64,000 nt of DNA from Pseudomonas sp. P5_109 (GTDB lineage: Bacteria; Pseudomonadota; Gammaproteobacteria; Pseudomonadales; Pseudomonadaceae), in the NCBI RefSeq assembly GCF_034009455.1, contig NZ_CP125380.1, positions 5,407,501-5,471,500 on the forward strand. Reading direction: 5' to 3'. A program made the position numbers and the translations under genes. The notes below the pieces were generated by a model. It saw only the letters and a list, made by a program, of their open reading frames with translations. It was not told where the DNA came from and searched no databases. This document shows positions 44,227-53,634 of the stretch, one piece after another. The first letter of the stretch is position 1. Every line of letters begins with the position of its first letter.

Positions 44227-44238
44227 ATGAGCAGGACT

Positions 44239-45681
44239 TCAGAGCAGGAAGATTGTCGCAAGCCCGAGGAAGATGAAAAAGCCGCCGCTGTCGGTCATGG
44301 CGGTAATCATCACACTCGCACCCATTGCCGGATCGCGCCCCATCTTCGCCAGGGTCATCGGGATCAAGACCCCCATCAACGCCGCCAGTAGCAGGTTGAG
44401 CGTCATCGCTGCGGTCATCACCACGCCCAATGACCAACTGCCATAAAGCAGGTAGGCAACCACACCAATCACCCCGCCCCAGATCACACCGTTGATCAGC
44501 GCGACCGCCAACTCCTTGCGCATCAGGCGCGAGGTGTTGCCGGTGCTCACCTGGTCCAGCGCCATGGCGCGAACAATCATGGTGATGGTCTGGTTACCCG
44601 AGTTGCCACCAATGCCCGCCACGATCGGCATCAACGCCGCCAGCGCCACGAGCTTCTCGATCGAACCCTCAAACAGACCGATGACCCGGGAGGCCACGAA
44701 CGCGGTAATCAGGTTGATCGCCAGCCAGGCCCAACGGTTACGCAGGGATTTCCAGACCGAGGCAAAAATGTCTTCTTCTTCACGCAGACCCGCCATGTTG
44801 AGAACTTCGCTTTCGCTCTCTTCACGGATCAGGTCGACCATTTCATCGATGGTCAGACGGCCGATCAGCTTGCCGTTCTTGTCGACCACGGGCGCGGAGA
44901 TCAAGTCGTAACGCTCGAACGCCTGGGCGGCATCGTAGGCGTCTTCGTCCGGATGAAAGCTCACCGGGTCGCTGGCCATCACCTCGGACACCTGTTTGTC
45001 CGGGTCGTTGACCAGCAAGCGCTTGATCGGCAACACACCCTTGAGGACGCCGTCGTAATCGACCACGAACAGCTTGTCGGTGTGGCCCGGCAACTCCTTG
45101 AGACGGCGCAGATAACGCAAGACCACTTCAAGGCTGACATCCTCGCGGATGGTCACCATCTCGAAGTCCATCAGCGCACCGACCTGCTCCTCGTCATAGG
45201 ACAGAGCCGAACGCACGCGCTCGCGTTGTTGCTGGTCGAGGGTCTCCATGAGCTCATGAACGACGTCTCGCGGCAGCTCGGAGGCCAGGTCAGCGAGTTC
45301 GTCGGCATCCATGTCCTTGGCGGCAGCCAGGAGCTCGTGATCGTCCATGTCGGCGATCAGCGACTCACGAACCGAATCGGATACTTCAAGGAGGATGTCG
45401 CCGTCGCGATCGGCCTTGACCAGTTGCCAGAGCGTCAGACGATCATCCAGCGGCAAGGCTTCAAGGATGTAGGCAACGTCGGCGGAGTGCAGGTCATCGA
45501 GCTTGCGTTGCAACTCGACGAGATTCTGCCGGTGGACCAGGTTCTCGACCCGGTCATGATGCGGGCCTTCCTGGCGGTGAGTCAGGTCTTCTACTACTCG
45601 CTGGCGCTGCAGCAATTCAACCACCTGAGCCAGGCGATCCTGCAAGCTTTCCTGCGTTTTCTTTACTTCGATTTCAGACAT
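44239..45681 (-). CDS. mgtE: Magnesium transporter MgtE
   Basis: Mg2+ channel of the inner membrane, gated by cytoplasmic Mg2+. The 480 residues have the N-terminal superhelical MgtE_N domain (about 60-160), two CBS domains (VSEVMASDPVSFHPDEDAYDAAQAFERYDLISAPVVD, LIGRLTIDEMVDLIREE) and five C-terminal helices with the pore signature GIGGNSGNQTITMIVRAMAL and GRDPAMGASVMITAMTDSGGFFIFLGLA. The ATG at 45681 follows GGAG. There is no M-box-like leader; none is expected in Pseudomonas. In P. aeruginosa, MgtE affects type III secretion through the Gac/Rsm network. Confidence 0.95.
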   Translation of the reverse strand: MSEIEVKKTQESLQDRLAQVVELLQRQRVVEDLTHRQEGPHHDRVENLVHRQNLVELQRKLDDLHSADVAYILEALPLDDRLTLWQLVKADRDGDILLEVSDSVRESLIADMDDHELLAAAKDMDADELADLASELPRDVVHELMETLDQQQRERVRSALSYDEEQVGALMDFEMVTIREDVSLEVVLRYLRRLKELPGHTDKLFVVDYDGVLKGVLPIKRLLVNDPDKQVSEVMASDPVSFHPDEDAYDAAQAFERYDLISAPVVDKNGKLIGRLTIDEMVDLIREESESEVLNMAGLREEEDIFASVWKSLRNRWAWLAINLITAFVASRVIGLFEGSIEKLVALAALMPIVAGIGGNSGNQTITMIVRAMALDQVSTGNTSRLMRKELAVALINGVIWGGVIGVVAYLLYGSWSLGVVMTAAMTLNLLLAALMGVLIPMTLAKMGRDPAMGASVMITAMTDSGGFFIFLGLATIFLL

Positions 45682-46003
45682 AGGCGAACTCCACTCCCAG
45701 CAGCGGGGCACGCCGGAAGGATCAATCAGTCAATTCATGATTGGTAAAACGGGGTACTGAGTAACTACTGGGTAAGTCCATGGAGGTATTCCACAAGCCC
45801 CGGCGGGGCTGACGGGCGCAATGATACACCGCCTGACGGTTTTAAACGTTAAAAAATCTCGGCTGAAACAAGCGCTTGCACAACAAACTTGAGCATCGTC
45901 CTGATCCGTGAAAATGCGACGACGCATCCAGAAAAGAAAACACACCTCCTTTTCGAAAATTGTAGCCGCTACCCTTGATAAGGAACGTCATGGAGGACGC
46001 CTG
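45682..46003. other. Divergent intergenic region mgtE / small exported protein
   Basis: About 320 bases without a gene or REP element. One short hairpin (GCCCC-GGC-GGGGC near 45798) lies 115 bases before mgtE. No promoter could be fixed. Confidence 0.5.
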
Positions 46004-46522
46004 ATGCCATCAGTTGCACGATTCTTTTTGCTTTTCACCCTGCTCAACCCCCTGCCCCCGGCGCTCGCTACCACTGTTCAGCGCTGCGAGGCGGCCAATG
46101 GGCGCACTACCTTCACCACACTGGGTTGTGCCGCGGGAGAGAATGTTTCACTTCAGGACGCCCGCGCCTTTACGCCAGGCAGCACGAGGGCGCTTATGCC
46201 GCCAGCCGAACCCCGCGAAACATCAGGAATGAAAATCCAAAGGAAAGAGCCGACCGTGGTCGGTCAGGTGCAGGACAAGTGTGGAAACCTGATCAGTGCC
46301 AGGCAGCGCCGAGAGGCGATCATCAATCGACGAGTAATCGCCGGCATGAGCCAGCAAGACGTCGAAAGCGCGCTCGGCAAGCCGGACAAGATCAGTATTC
46401 GCAATTCAGCCACGAGCTACCGTTACGACACCCTGCGAGGCCGCAGCGCTCAGGTGGAGTTCGACGAGAGGGGATGCACGAAAGGAAAAGCCAAATCCCA
46501 GACGGCAAAAAGCCCGCATTAA
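46004..46522 (+). CDS. Exported hypothetical protein, DUF4124/SmpA-like
   Basis: 172 residues. A signal peptide (MPSVARFFLLFTLLNPLPPALA) is followed by TVQRCEAANGRTTFTTLGCAAGE, a Cys-Cys pattern typical of DUF4124 proteins. A C-terminal stretch (INRRVIAGMSQQDVESALGKPDKISIRNSATSYRYD) resembles the SmpA/OmlA fold. It is probably periplasmic. GGAGG lies before the ATG at 46004. Its stop codon sits inside the terminator hairpin. Confidence 0.78.
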   Translation: MPSVARFFLLFTLLNPLPPALATTVQRCEAANGRTTFTTLGCAAGENVSLQDARAFTPGSTRALMPPAEPRETSGMKIQRKEPTVVGQVQDKCGNLISARQRREAIINRRVIAGMSQQDVESALGKPDKISIRNSATSYRYDTLRGRSAQVEFDERGCTKGKAKSQTAKSPH

Positions 46523-46536
46523 ATGCGGGCTTTTTG
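46507..46536 (+). terminator. Terminator overlapping the end of the preceding gene
   Basis: AAAAAGCCCGCATT-AAATGCGGGCTTTTT; the loop contains the stop codon of the exported protein. It can also end the tRNA transcript on the minus strand. Confidence 0.9.
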
Positions 46537-46542
46537 TTTGTA

Positions 46543-46619
46543 TGGTGCACTCGACAGGATTCGAACCTGTGACCGCTCGGTTCGTAGCCGAGTACTCTAT
46601 CCAGCTGAGCTACGAGTGC
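46543..46619 (-). tRNA. tRNA-Arg (anticodon ACG), copy 1
   Basis: 77 bases. Acceptor GCACTCG/CGAGTGC, anticodon loop CTACGAA, T loop TTCGAAT, CCA encoded. A34 becomes inosine to read CGU, CGC and CGA. Confidence 0.96.
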
Positions 46620-46691
46620 AATTTGTGTTTTTATACCAGATCACAACTGGTTGAAGCCAAGTTACTTACATCGCTGTAACTAACTCTTAAA

Positions 46692-46768
46692 TGGTGCACT
46701 CGACAGGATTCGAACCTGTGACCGCTCGGTTCGTAGCCGAGTACTCTATCCAGCTGAGCTACGAGTGC
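46692..46768 (-). tRNA. tRNA-Arg (anticodon ACG), copy 2
   Basis: Identical in all 77 bases to the copy at 46543-46619, which lies 72 bases downstream. It is probably transcribed with that copy and the tRNA-Ser upstream. Confidence 0.96.
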
Positions 46769-46875
46769 ATTTGTTGCCGCGCATTATAGGCCGTCTAATC
46801 TCTATGTCAAACACTTTTTCTAGTAATTTCAACAACTTACCGAAGAAGCCAGATTACAACGTACTACGCAAATAA

Positions 46876-46966
46876 TGGCGGAGAACGGGGGATTCGAACC
46901 CCCGACACCCTTTTGAGGTGTACTCCCTTAGCAGGGGAGCGCCTTCGGCCACTCGGCCAGCTCTCC
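46876..46966 (-). tRNA. tRNA-Ser (anticodon GCU)
   Basis: 91 bases with the long variable arm typical of serine tRNAs. Acceptor GGAGAGC/GTTCTCC, anticodon loop CTGCTAA, T arm GGGGG-TTCGAAT-CCCCC, CCA encoded. It is the first tRNA of a tRNA-Ser, tRNA-Arg, tRNA-Arg cluster downstream of rsmA. Confidence 0.96.
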
Positions 46967-47028
46967 GCAACACGGGGCGTATATTAACCAGCTTCTTCCC
47001 CGTTTGCAAACATAAAAAACGATAAAAA

Positions 47029-47217
47029 TTAATGGCTTGGTTCTTCGTCCTTCTCTTTCTTGATACGCAGGTAAATTTCTTCCCGGTGAACAGCCACCTC
47101 TTTGGGGGCATTAACACCGATGCGCACTTGATTTCCTTTGACGCCGAGCACGGTCACGGTGATTTCGCCATCACCGATAATCAGGCTTTCTGCGCACCGA
47201 CGAGTCAGAATCAGCAT
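47029..47217 (-). CDS. rsmA: Carbon storage regulator CsrA/RsmA
   Basis: RNA-binding translational repressor at the output of the Gac/Rsm pathway; it binds GGA motifs near ribosome sites. The 62 residues [52 protein letters not shown] are the canonical RsmA, with the key Leu4, Arg6/7 and Arg44 region intact. The ATG at 47217 follows AGGAG. It lies between lysC and tRNA-Ser, the order known for rsmA in Pseudomonas. Confidence 0.97.
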   Translation of the reverse strand: MLILTRRCAESLIIGDGEITVTVLGVKGNQVRIGVNAPKEVAVHREEIYLRIKKEKDEEPSH

Positions 47218-47366
47218 ACCTTTCTCCTCACGCATTTCATTTCAGGGACAACCGTCTGCAAAAAAAAGGCACTCGACCTACAACCAAAACGGTCGAAGTC
47301 CTACATGCCTGAGTATTGACTAGCGCGAGCAAAAGAACAGCCAACGGGTCGCGCCTTTCAAAAAAC

Positions 47367-47396
47367 AAAGGGCGCGGTCAGACCGCGCCCTTTGGC
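47367..47396. terminator. Terminator downstream of lysC
   Basis: GGGCGCGGTC-A-GACCGCGCCC; on the minus strand TTTGTTTTTT follows. Confidence 0.92.
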
Positions 47397-47403
47397 AAAC
47401 GCA

Positions 47404-48645
47404 TCACTCGCCCTGGCGGGCCGGTGCATCCAGTTCGAAAGCCGTATGCAGGGCGCGCACAGCCAGTTCCAGGTACTTCTCTTCGATCACTACGGAGACT
47501 TTGATTTCCGAGGTCGAGATCATCTGGATGTTAATGCTTTCCTTAGCCAGGGATTCGAACATGCGGCTGGCCACGCCTGCGTGAGAGCGCATGCCAACGC
47601 CAACGATCGACACCTTGGCGATCTTGGTGTCGCCCACGACCTCACGGGCACCCAGCTCACCAGCGGTCTTTTCCAGCACGGCTTGCGCCGCCTGGTAGTC
47701 GTTGCGGTGCACGGTGAAGGTGAAGTCGGTGGTGTTATCGTGCGCGACGTTTTGCACGATCATGTCGACTTCGATGTTCGCGGCACTGATCGGGCCGAGA
47801 ATCTTGAAGGCAACGCCCGGGATGTCTGGCACGCCACGGATGGTCAGCTTGGCTTCATCGCGGTTGAAAGCGATACCGGAAATGATCGGCTGTTCCATGG
47901 TTTCCTCTTCATCAATAGTAATGAGGGTGCCCGGACCCTCCTTGAAGCTGTGCAGTACGCGCAGCGGAACGTTGTACTTGCCGGCGAACTCGACCGCGCG
48001 GATCTGCAACACCTTGGAACCGAGGCTGGCCATTTCCAGCATCTCTTCAAAGGTGATCTTGTCCAGGCGCTGGGCCACGGACACCACACGCGGGTCGGTG
48101 GTGTAGACGCCGTCGACGTCGGTGTAGATCTGGCATTCGTCAGCCTTCAGGGCTGCCGCCAGCGCCACGCCGGTGGTGTCGGAACCGCCACGACCGAGGG
48201 TGGTGATGTTGCCGTGCTCGTCGACGCCCTGGAAACCGGCGACAACCACCACACGACCTGCCTTCAGATCACCACGAATCTTCTGGTCATCAATCTGCAA
48301 GATACGCGCTTTATTGTGCGCGCTATCCGTCAGAATCCGCACCTGGTTGCCGGTGTACGACACCGCTGGCACGCCACGCTTGATCAGCGCCATGGCCAAC
48401 AGGGCAATCGTCACCTGCTCACCGGTGGAAACGATCACGTCCAGCTCGCGCGGAACCGGTTGGCCGTCACCACTGATTTGCTTGGCCAGATCGATCAGAC
48501 GGTTGGTTTCGCCGCTCATTGCAGACAGCACAACCACCAGGTCATCGCCGGCATCGCGGAATTTCTTAACCTTGTCGGCGACCTGCTCGATTCTCTCGAC
48601 AGTGCCGACCGAGGTGCCTCCAAATTTCTGTACGATCAAAGCCAT
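47404..48645 (-). CDS. lysC: Aspartokinase LysC
   Basis: First step of the lysine, threonine and methionine pathway (aspartate to aspartyl phosphate). The 413 residues include the kinase motif MALIVQKFGGTSVGTVERI, the aspartate site (TLGRGGSDTTGVALAAALKADECQIYTDVDGVYTTDPR) and two C-terminal ACT domains (ISGIAFNRDEAKLTIRGVPDIPGVAFKIL; AKVSIVGVGMRSHAGVASRMFESL) for feedback inhibition. The ATG at 48645 follows AGGCGG. It is downstream of alaS in the same direction. An internal start for a beta subunit is possible but not obvious. Confidence 0.96.
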   Translation of the reverse strand: MALIVQKFGGTSVGTVERIEQVADKVKKFRDAGDDLVVVLSAMSGETNRLIDLAKQISGDGQPVPRELDVIVSTGEQVTIALLAMALIKRGVPAVSYTGNQVRILTDSAHNKARILQIDDQKIRGDLKAGRVVVVAGFQGVDEHGNITTLGRGGSDTTGVALAAALKADECQIYTDVDGVYTTDPRVVSVAQRLDKITFEEMLEMASLGSKVLQIRAVEFAGKYNVPLRVLHSFKEGPGTLITIDEEETMEQPIISGIAFNRDEAKLTIRGVPDIPGVAFKILGPISAANIEVDMIVQNVAHDNTTDFTFTVHRNDYQAAQAVLEKTAGELGAREVVGDTKIAKVSIVGVGMRSHAGVASRMFESLAKESINIQMISTSEIKVSVVIEEKYLELAVRALHTAFELDAPARQGE

Positions 48646-48737
48646 TTCAAAGCCGCCTCTGCCCATGAAGGGCGCCCAAATAATCACTCAAACAGCGTTG
48701 CGGCCCGCCACTAGACTACGAGCCGCAAGAAACTGCC

Positions 48738-51356
48738 TTATAGACCCTGCTCTACAAACGGAACGGTCAGGGCCAGTGCCGCATCCAGTGCGCCAGCGTC
48801 GGTACCGCCGCCTTGCGCCATGTCTGGACGACCACCACCCTTCCCGCCCACTGCCGCAGCGGCTTGCTTCATCAAATCACCGGCTTTGAGTTGGCCAGTC
48901 AGGTCTTTGGTTACGCCTGCAACCAGAACGACCTTTTCCTCATGGACACTGCCGAGCAGGATCACTGCGCGGCCGAGTTTGTTTTTCAGTTGATCGACCA
49001 GCGCCAGCAGCGCCTTGCCATCCTGACCGTCCAGACGCACGGCCAGCACTTTCACGCCCTTGACGTCCAGCGCCTGGGCCGACAGATCGTCGCCCGCGGC
49101 ACTGGCAGCCTTGGCTTGCAACTGCTCGAGTTGCTTCTCCAGCAGACGGTTGCGCTCCAGCACAGCCGACAGCTTGTCGATCAGGTTGTCGCGGCTGCCC
49201 TTGACCAGGTTGGCCGCTTCCTTGAGTTGTTCTTCCGCCGCGTTCAAGTAGGCCAGCGCTTGCGCACCGGTGACTGCCTCAATACGACGCACACCCGAAG
49301 CCACACCGCCTTCACTGATGATTTTCAGCAGGCCGATGTCGCCGGTACGGTTGGCGTGGATACCGCCGCACAGCTCGACGGAGAAATCGCCGCCCATGCT
49401 CAGTACGCGCACGTTGTCGCCGTACTTCTCGCCGAACAGCGCCATGGCGCCTTTTTGCTTGGCGGTTTCGATGTCGGTTTCTTCGGTTTCAACAGCGGAG
49501 TTCTTGCGAATCTCGGCGTTGACGATGTCTTCCAGCGCCTTGATCTGCTCAGGCTTGATCGCTTCGAAGTGGCTGAAGTCGAAGCGCAGGCGCTGGCTGT
49601 CGACCAACGAGCCTTTCTGTTGAACGTGATCGCCCAGCACTTTACGCAATGCTGCGTGCAGCAAGTGGGTGGCCGAGTGGTTCAGCGAAGTGGCGTGACG
49701 CACGTCGGCCTCGACGTGGGTCTCCACCGGTGCGCCAATGATCAGGCTGCCGGAGGCCAGCACGCCGTGGTGCAGGAACGCGCCGCCGGTCTTGGTGGTG
49801 TCACGCACGTCGAAACGCGAAGCGCCAGCCTGCAGGTAACCGCAGTCACCGACCTGGCCACCGGATTCGGCGTAGAACGGCGTCTTGTCGAGAACGATCA
49901 CGCCCTCGTCGCCTTCGCTCAATACGTCGACCGACTGGCCGTTCTTGTACAGGGCAACGATTTTTGCCGAGCCACTGGTATCGGTGTAGCCGGTGAATTC
50001 GGTGGCCACATCAACCTTTACCAAGGTGTTGTAGTCCAGACCGAACGAGCTGGCCGAACGCGCACGAACACGCTGGGCTTCCATCTCACGCTCGAAGCCG
50101 ACTTCGTCGATGGTCAGCTCGCGCTCACGGGCGATGTCGGCGGTCAGGTCCATCGGGAAACCATAGGTGTCATACAGTTTGAACACCACGTCGCCCGGCA
50201 CCACGGTGCCTTTGAGTTCAGCCAGGTCCTGTTCGAGAATCTTCAGGCCGTGCTCCAAAGTCTTGGAGAACTGCTCTTCTTCGGCCTTGAGTACGCGCTC
50301 GATGTTGCTCTGCTGCTTCTTCAGTTCCGGGAAGGCTTCGCCCATCTCGGCGACCAGCGCGGCAACGATCTTGTAGAAGAAGCTGCCGGTGGCGCCCAGC
50401 TTGTTACCGTGACGGCAAGCACGACGAATGATCCGGCGCAGCACGTAGCCACGGCCTTCATTGGACGGCAGGACACCGTCGGCAATCAGGAAACCGCACG
50501 AACGGATATGGTCGGAAACAACTTTCAGCGAAGACTGATCGCCATTTTCACAGCCGATCGCCTCGGCCGACGCGCTCAGCAGGTTCTTGAACAGGTCGAT
50601 TTCGTAGTTGGAATTGACGTGCTGCATCACCGCACTGATCCGCTCCAGGCCCATGCCGGTGTCGACCGACGGCGCTGGCAACGGATGCAACACGCCATCG
50701 GCGGTGCGGTTGAACTGCATGAAGACGTTGTTCCAGATCTCGATGTAGCGGTCGCCGTCTTCTTCAGGCGAACCCGGCGGGCCACCCCAGATGTGGTCGC
50801 CGTGATCGTAGAAAATCTCGGTGCATGGGCCGCACGGGCCAGTATCGCCCATGGTCCAGAAGTTGTCGGAAGCGTATGGCGCGCCCTTGTTGTCGCCGAT
50901 GCGGATCATGCGCTCGACCGGCACGCCGATTTCTTTGGTCCAGATGTCATACGCTTCATCGTCCGAGGCGTAGACGGTGACCCAGAGTTTTTCCTTCGGC
51001 AGTTTCAGGACACCGGTCAGGAAGGTCCAGGCGAAGGTAATTGCGTCGTGCTTGAAATAGTCACCGAAGCTGAAGTTACCGAGCATTTCGAAGAAGGTGT
51101 GGTGACGAGCGGTATAACCGACGTTTTCCAGGTCACTGTTCTTGCCGCCGGCACGTACGCATTTCTGGCTGCTGGTGGCGCGGGTGTACGCGCGCTTTTC
51201 CTGGCCCAGGAAGCAGTCCTTGAACTGGTTCATCCCCGCGTTAGTGAACAGCAGGGTTGGGTCGTTGCCCGGAATCAAAGAGCTGGAGGCTACACGGGTG
51301 TGGCCTTGCTCTTCGAAGAAGCGAAGGAAGGCTTCACGGATTTCTGCGCTTTTCAT
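48738..51356 (-). CDS. alaS: Alanyl-tRNA synthetase
   Basis: Charges tRNA-Ala and edits mischarged serine or glycine. The 872 residues have the class II catalytic core ([31 protein letters not shown]), the editing domain with the zinc ligands HNSATHLLH and CGGIH, and the C-terminal C-Ala domain ending [16 protein letters not shown]. The ATG at 51356 gives the standard [19 protein letters not shown] start. It lies upstream of lysC and rsmA, a conserved gamma-proteobacterial order. Confidence 0.97.
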   Translation of the reverse strand: MKSAEIREAFLRFFEEQGHTRVASSSLIPGNDPTLLFTNAGMNQFKDCFLGQEKRAYTRATSSQKCVRAGGKNSDLENVGYTARHHTFFEMLGNFSFGDYFKHDAITFAWTFLTGVLKLPKEKLWVTVYASDDEAYDIWTKEIGVPVERMIRIGDNKGAPYASDNFWTMGDTGPCGPCTEIFYDHGDHIWGGPPGSPEEDGDRYIEIWNNVFMQFNRTADGVLHPLPAPSVDTGMGLERISAVMQHVNSNYEIDLFKNLLSASAEAIGCENGDQSSLKVVSDHIRSCGFLIADGVLPSNEGRGYVLRRIIRRACRHGNKLGATGSFFYKIVAALVAEMGEAFPELKKQQSNIERVLKAEEEQFSKTLEHGLKILEQDLAELKGTVVPGDVVFKLYDTYGFPMDLTADIARERELTIDEVGFEREMEAQRVRARSASSFGLDYNTLVKVDVATEFTGYTDTSGSAKIVALYKNGQSVDVLSEGDEGVIVLDKTPFYAESGGQVGDCGYLQAGASRFDVRDTTKTGGAFLHHGVLASGSLIIGAPVETHVEADVRHATSLNHSATHLLHAALRKVLGDHVQQKGSLVDSQRLRFDFSHFEAIKPEQIKALEDIVNAEIRKNSAVETEETDIETAKQKGAMALFGEKYGDNVRVLSMGGDFSVELCGGIHANRTGDIGLLKIISEGGVASGVRRIEAVTGAQALAYLNAAEEQLKEAANLVKGSRDNLIDKLSAVLERNRLLEKQLEQLQAKAASAAGDDLSAQALDVKGVKVLAVRLDGQDGKALLALVDQLKNKLGRAVILLGSVHEEKVVLVAGVTKDLTGQLKAGDLMKQAAAAVGGKGGGRPDMAQGGGTDAGALDAALALTVPFVEQGL

Positions 51357-51502
51357 TAGGTTCTTCCACGGAGGCTGCGGCCAAAGGCCTGTTCGAAACG
51401 TCAACAGACGAAGCGACGGCAAAGGGCCGCATTATATCGGCCCTGCGCGCGGGGTACAGCGTGTTTATACGATAGAAACGGTCAATTGGAGCGCTAACGC
51501 TA

Positions 51503-52507
51503 TCACTTGCGCGAAAAGTCGACGAATGTCGCGACGACTTGCCCGATTTGCGCACGGCTGACGTCCATGTGCGTGACCATGCGCAGACGAGCGGCGGCAC
51601 TGAGCCTGATCCCGCGCTCGGCGGCAAACGCCTTGAGCGCCTCGGCCTGGTCGCCCATCTGCACATATACCATATTGGTCTGCACCGGCTCGACCTCGAA
51701 ACCAGCCGCACGCAGGCCTTCGGCCAGCAACTGCGCATTGGCATGGTCATCGGCCAGGCGCTGGACGTTGTTATCCAGCGCATACAGGCCCGCCGCCGCG
51801 AGGATACCGGCCTGACGCATGCCGCCACCGACCATCTTGCGCAGGCGTCGAGCCTTGCCGATCAACTCGACCGAGCCGCACAGCACCGAACCGACCGGTG
51901 CGCCCAGGCCTTTGGACAGGCACACCGAGACCGAATCGAAATACTGGGTGATTTCCCGGGCATCGACACCCAGCTTCACCGCCGCGTTGTACAAACGTGC
52001 GCCGTCCAGGTGCAACTGCAAACCCTGTTCGCGGGTAAAACTGCGCGCCCGGGCCAGGTATTCCAGCGGCAGGACCTTGCCCTGCATGGTGTTCTCCAGC
52101 GCCAGCAGTCGGGTGCGGGCGAAATGGAAGTCGTCCGGTTTGATCGCTGCGGCGACGTGGGCCAGGTCCAGCGAACCGTCAGCCTGCACTTCCAGCGGCT
52201 GCGGCTGGATCGAACCGAGCACCGCCGCGCCACCGCCTTCGTATTTATACGTGTGGGCCTGCTGGCCGACGATGTACTCGTCACCGCGCTCGCAATGGGC
52301 CATCAACCCCAGCAGATTGCTCATGGTCCCGGTCGGCACGAACAGCGCCGCGGCAAAACCCAGGCGCTTGGCCAGTTCGGCTTCCAGGTGATTGACCGTC
52401 GGGTCTTCGCCATACACGTCGTCGCCAGTGGCTGCTTTGGCCATCGCGTCGAGCATGCCGGCGGATGGTTGGGTGACGGTGTCGCTGCGAAGATCGATAA
52501 CGCTCAT
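51503..52507 (-). CDS. ltaE: Low-specificity L-threonine aldolase
   Basis: PLP enzyme that cleaves L-threonine and L-allo-threonine to glycine and acetaldehyde, 334 residues. Motifs: [39 protein letters not shown], the substrate/PLP region [22 protein letters not shown] and the Schiff-base Lys in [22 protein letters not shown] lies before the ATG. It is a single gene, divergent from the riboflavin unit. Confidence 0.94.
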   Translation of the reverse strand: MSVIDLRSDTVTQPSAGMLDAMAKAATGDDVYGEDPTVNHLEAELAKRLGFAAALFVPTGTMSNLLGLMAHCERGDEYIVGQQAHTYKYEGGGAAVLGSIQPQPLEVQADGSLDLAHVAAAIKPDDFHFARTRLLALENTMQGKVLPLEYLARARSFTREQGLQLHLDGARLYNAAVKLGVDAREITQYFDSVSVCLSKGLGAPVGSVLCGSVELIGKARRLRKMVGGGMRQAGILAAAGLYALDNNVQRLADDHANAQLLAEGLRAAGFEVEPVQTNMVYVQMGDQAEALKAFAAERGIRLSAAARLRMVTHMDVSRAQIGQVVATFVDFSRK

Positions 52508-52706
52508 GAATCTGGCCTCGGTAAGCAGGGGAAATCCCTTTCAGGAAGGAATTACTGCGGGCATGACGGTGAATATTCAACCCTTGGACCAGGATAATGC
52601 CCGCTAATACAGCGAAATACTCGATGACAATCATCCAAAAGGGGCCATGCGCACACCGCAAATATGTGATAAAAACGCTGCGCCGCCAAACATTCCGGCG
52701 GCAAAA

Positions 52707-52873
52707 ACGTTCTCAGGGCGGGGTGCAACTCCCCACCGGCGGTAATTGCGCGCAATGCGCATAGCCCGCGAGCGCTTGGTGACAGCACGGCTTCGGCGGT
52801 GCCTGACGGCAAGGTCAGCAGACCCGGTGTGATCCCGGGGCCGACGGTCATAGTCCGGATGAAGAGAGAACGG
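52707..52873 (+). ncRNA. FMN riboswitch (RFN element)
   Basis: Conserved RFN blocks in order: ACGTTCTCAGGGCGGGG, GCAACTCCCCACCGGCGGTAA, GTCAGCAGACCCGGTG, CCGACGGTCATAGTCCGGAT and AGAGAACGGG, which closes the P1 stem with the first block. It precedes ribH. A second hairpin near the ribosome site (52949-52969) suggests control of translation. Confidence 0.97.
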
Positions 52874-52948
52874 GATTGGCACCAAAGGGCCGTCCGCCAG
52901 CATTCGTGTGAGCGTGCGCACCCTCAGATCCCCTTCGATTCATAACGC

Positions 52949-52971
52949 CCTGTTTTTTACACAAACAGGAG
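52949..52971 (+). promoter_or_regulatory. Hairpin overlapping the ribH ribosome-binding site
   Basis: CCTGTTT (52949-52955) pairs with AAACAGG (52963-52969), whose last bases are the start of AGGAG (52967-52971). This can hide the Shine-Dalgarno sequence and is a likely expression platform for the FMN riboswitch. Confidence 0.6.
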
Positions 52972-52978
52972 TCAGAAC

Positions 52979-53491
52979 ATGCAACCCACCGCAATCGACA
53001 GCAAAAGCAAAAACCATCACGGCGAGCGCGTTGCGTTCATCCAGGCCTGCTGGCACAAGGACATTGTCGATCAGAGCCGTAAAGGCTTTGTCGCCGAAAT
53101 GATTGCCCAGGGTTATCAGGAGTCCGACATCGATTTCTTCGAAGTCGGCGGCGCCTTTGAAATGCCCCTGCACGCCAAACTGCTGGCCAAGACCGGTCGT
53201 TATGCCGGCATCGTCGCGGCCGCCCTGGTGGTGGATGGCGGGATCTACCGTCATGAGTTCGTCGCCCAGTCGGTGGTCAGCGGCCTGATGCAGGTACAGC
53301 TGGAAACTGAAGTGCCGGTGTTCTCGGTGTCCCTGACCCCGCACCACTTCCATGCCGGCGAAGAACTGCATCACAAGTTCTTCTTCGATCACTTCGTGCA
53401 CAAAGGCCAGGAAGCGGCAAAGACCTGTGCCGATACGCTGCACAAGATTCGTACGTTGCGCCGCACTGAGCCACGCGCGGTGGCCGTCTAA
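52979..53491 (+). CDS. ribH: 6,7-dimethyl-8-ribityllumazine synthase, RibH2 type
   Basis: Penultimate enzyme of riboflavin synthesis. The 170 residues resemble the type II (decameric, Brucella RibH2-like) lumazine synthases rather than the main pentameric/icosahedral form: ERVAFIQACWHKDIVDQSRKGFVAEM, the motif FFEVGGAFEMPLHAKLL, AALVVDGGIYRHEFVAQSV, and HHFHAGEELHHKFFFDHFVHKGQEAAKTC with the catalytic His. GGAG lies 7 bases before the ATG. It is alone behind an FMN riboswitch, the setting of the extra, flavin-controlled copy; the housekeeping ribH with nusB is not in the window. Confidence 0.93.
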   Translation: MQPTAIDSKSKNHHGERVAFIQACWHKDIVDQSRKGFVAEMIAQGYQESDIDFFEVGGAFEMPLHAKLLAKTGRYAGIVAAALVVDGGIYRHEFVAQSVVSGLMQVQLETEVPVFSVSLTPHHFHAGEELHHKFFFDHFVHKGQEAAKTCADTLHKIRTLRRTEPRAVAV

Positions 53492-53522
53492 ACACTAAGT
53501 GAGGTCTATGGCCTCACTCAAA

Positions 53523-53622
53523 ACCAAATGTGGGAGCGGGCTTGCTCGCGAAAGCGGTGTAACAGTCACATCAATGCTGGATGTGCCACCGTCTTCGCGA
53601 GCAAGCCCGCTCCCACATTGGT
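53523..53622. repeat. REPIN (GGGAGCGGGCTTGCTCGCG group)
   Basis: Arms ACCAAATGTGGGAGCGGGCT and AGCCCGCTCCCACATTGGT, with a further inner pair GGATGTG/CACATCA. It lies between the convergent ribH and astE genes. Confidence 0.9.
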
Positions 53623-53634
53623 TCTATGCTGGTG

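Noticed and set aside
46664..46680. CTTACA ... TGTAAC sequence between the two tRNA-Arg genes
   Set aside because: The half-sites are in the wrong order for a GacA box, and no sRNA-like terminator follows apart from tRNA processing sequence.
48813..51359. Long plus-strand frame of 848 codons
   Set aside because: Antisense shadow of alaS; composition is typical of reverse-frame translation and there is no ribosome site.
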